Assembly: GCA_045403155.1 (NCBI GenBank)
Contig: JAXIPB010000184.1
Span: forward strand, 1-33,594
DNA: 33,594 bases
Source: JAXIPB01 sp045403155
GTDB lineage: Bacteria > Actinomycetota > Actinomycetes > Mycobacteriales > Micromonosporaceae
Reading direction: 5' to 3'
Both the position numbers and the translations under genes were made by a program. Under the pieces are notes generated by a model that was not told the DNA's origin, did no database searches, and worked only from the letters and a program-made list of their open reading frames with translations. Below, in pieces: positions 32,510 to 33,594 of the stretch. Every line of letters starts with the position of its first letter. Position 1 is the stretch's first letter.

Positions 32510-32819
32510 GCGACCGAGGACGTGCCGGGCGGTGATGAGTGATGTCAACGTCTGCCGTTTCCGCAGCTCAGGGCACCTCCGCATCAACCGGTCTGGAGCG
32601 GGGGCAGCCAAGCCTCACCGGCGGCTCCGTTAGCACCTCGTTAGTACCGTAGGGGTCGGGCCACGCAGGCAACGGGCGTCGGGGGAGTAGCACGTCGATT
32701 GCGTCCGCCGCATCCTCGACACCTCGGAGGCCGGGCATATCGTCAGCGGACCTCGCAGTAACCGAGGGCGCACGGCTTCGCGCCATCGAGAGGCGCTTCT
32801 GTTCGCCATCCAGACGATC

Positions 32820-33044
32820 GTGTTCGGCGACCGCCACACTCCTGCCCGATCTCACCCCCGCGAATGCGAGGTGCTGACGTACGTCGCTGCCGGGCACACC
32901 TACCGCCAGATCGCCGGCGAGATGGTGATCAGCGAAAAGACCGTGAGCATGCACATCTCCAACCTGAAACGCAAGACCCGCACGTCCAACCGTATCGAAC
33001 TGGCCCAGTTGGTCCGCCGCCTCGCCGGCCCAAAGTCTGACTAA
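32820..33044 (+). pseudogene. Orphan LuxR-type helix-turn-helix fragment
   Basis: The 74-codon frame carries a complete LuxR DNA-binding domain: HPRECEVLTYVAAGHTYRQI, then AGEMVISEKTVSMHISNLKR and NRIELAQLVRRLAG. No ribosome binding site or upstream domain is visible; the region to the left (32510-32820) holds no recognisable receiver or ATPase part. It is either the remains of a larger regulator or a very small regulator with a GTG start. Confidence 0.6.
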
Positions 33045-33107
33045 CCCTTAGTCAGGGGCGACGAGTTGGTCGCCGAGAACCCGATCGTGGCGATGAAGCC
33101 GCCACGA
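33037..33107. terminator. Three consecutive hairpins between convergent genes
   Basis: First: CTGACTAA (33037-33044) with TTAGTCAG (33048-33055), loop CCC, overlapping the LuxR fragment's stop codon. Second: GGCGAC (33057-33062) with GTCGCC (33069-33074). Third: TCGTGGCG (33085-33092) with CGCCACGA (33100-33107). They lie between the LuxR fragment and the end of the response regulator gene at 33131, so terminator function in both directions is likely. No T-tract follows. Confidence 0.5.
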
Positions 33108-33130
33108 CCCCCGCGAGCCACTCGACGGTC

Positions 33131-33594
33131 TCAGGAACGGAGGTACGTCAGGACTGCCAGCACTCGGCGATGGTCGTCGTCGGTCGTGGCCAGATCGAGC
33201 TTGATAAGGATGGCTCGAACGTGCGATTCGACGGTGCGCGCGGTGAGCTGCAGGCGGGTTGCGATCGCGCGGTTGGACCGACCTTCGGCCATGAGGGCCA
33301 GGACATCGCGCTCTCGATCGGTGAGACGGTCGAGGGGATTCGGCTGTCGTCGTCGGCCGAGCAGCGCCGCGACGATGGCCGGGTCGACAACCGACCCGCC
33401 AGCCGCAACGCGGCGGATGGCATCGATGAGCTGTGAAGGATCGGTCACGGCATCCTTGAGCAGGTAGCCTAGCCCGGCCGGCGACCCGTCGAGTAGCAGC
33501 GCCGGGTACTCCGAATCGACGTATTGGGAAAGGACTAGTACACCGACTCGGGGATGGCGATCTTTAATGGCGCGCGCTGCGATGAGCCCTTCAC
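33131..33594 (-). CDS. NarL/FixJ-type response regulator, partial (5' end outside the window)
   Basis: The frame is open to the right edge. The visible part begins within the receiver domain: EGLIAARAIKDRHPRVGVLV, then LSQY at the Ser/Thr switch position and YLLKDAV with the conserved lysine. It continues with DPSQLIDAIRRVAAGGSVVD and a LuxR helix-turn-helix, DRLTDRERDVLALMAEGRSN followed by RAIATRLQLTARTVESHVRA. The phospho-acceptor aspartate lies beyond the edge. It is a two-component transcription factor; the partner kinase is probably just outside the window. The gene converges on the LuxR fragment, separated by the triple hairpin. Confidence 0.85.
   Translation of the reverse strand, partial: EGLIAARAIKDRHPRVGVLVLSQYVDSEYPALLLDGSPAGLGYLLKDAVTDPSQLIDAIRRVAAGGSVVDPAIVAALLGRRRQPNPLDRLTDRERDVLALMAEGRSNRAIATRLQLTARTVESHVRAILIKLDLATTDDDHRRVLAVLTYLRS

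Larger units (their letters stand above)
32187..32819. other. Non-coding scar region with gene and tRNA remnants
   Basis: This 630-bp stretch has no intact gene. It contains a CoA-binding-protein remnant (minus, 32267-32436) and a tRNA-Lys 3' fragment (minus, 32464-32509). The part from 32510 to 32819 gives only frames without recognisable domains. The stretch reads as the debris of past insertions or deletions. Confidence 0.5.

Overview
The window is GC-rich bacterial DNA with dense, often overlapping genes, frequent GTG starts and one TTG start. The gene content (PucR-type regulator, FkbM methyltransferase, DivIVA/Scy-like coiled coil, DUF4062-STAND protein, short TANNNT -10 boxes placed 6-7 nt before start codons) points to an actinomycete. 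The species cannot be told from the sequence. All functions are read from motifs and family memory; no database search was made.

Layout. (1) 1-6411: two weak minus-strand frames, then a CDP-alcohol phosphatidyltransferase (minus) divergent from a run of short-chain-length MDR dehydrogenase, 6-pyruvoyl-tetrahydropterin synthase homologue, GT4 glycosyltransferase, RibD-C reductase and membrane sulfatase/phosphotransferase. A 17-bp tandem repeat lies in the divergent promoter region. This looks like a pathway that reduces and decorates a pterin- or pyrimidine-like compound and may attach it to a lipid; it is the best candidate here for an undescribed system. (2) 6412-11287: an FkbM methyltransferase (minus) divergent from two esterases, an ATP-grasp enzyme and an exported endonuclease/exonuclease/phosphatase. 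(3) 11381-13534: a membrane protein, an Fpg/Nei DNA glycosylase with an altered zinc finger, and a small DUF6869-like protein. (4) 13565-20122: a polyhydroxyalkanoate (PHA) unit: PucR regulator (minus), acyl-CoA ligase, PHA synthase, acyl-CoA dehydrogenase and PHA depolymerase. (5) 20145-23197: a soluble two-component pair, a response regulator fused to a thioredoxin-reductase-like flavoprotein and a cyclic-nucleotide-domain histidine kinase. (6) 23198-28086: a decayed fragment, a coiled-coil protein, a 2OG-Fe(II) oxygenase gene broken by one in-frame TAG, and a CBS-domain protein. (7) 28424-32186: a DUF4062-STAND-TPR protein and a beta-lactamase-fold serine hydrolase. (8) 32187-33594: a scarred region with the 3' portion of a tRNA-Lys gene, a frameshifted CoA-binding-protein remnant, an orphan LuxR helix-turn-helix, three hairpins in a row, and a NarL-type response regulator that runs off the right edge.

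Several genes (FkbM, first esterase, DNA glycosylase, PucR, response regulator-flavoprotein) have a TANNNT hexamer 6-7 nt upstream of the start codon, the arrangement expected for leaderless transcripts; this was used to choose starts.
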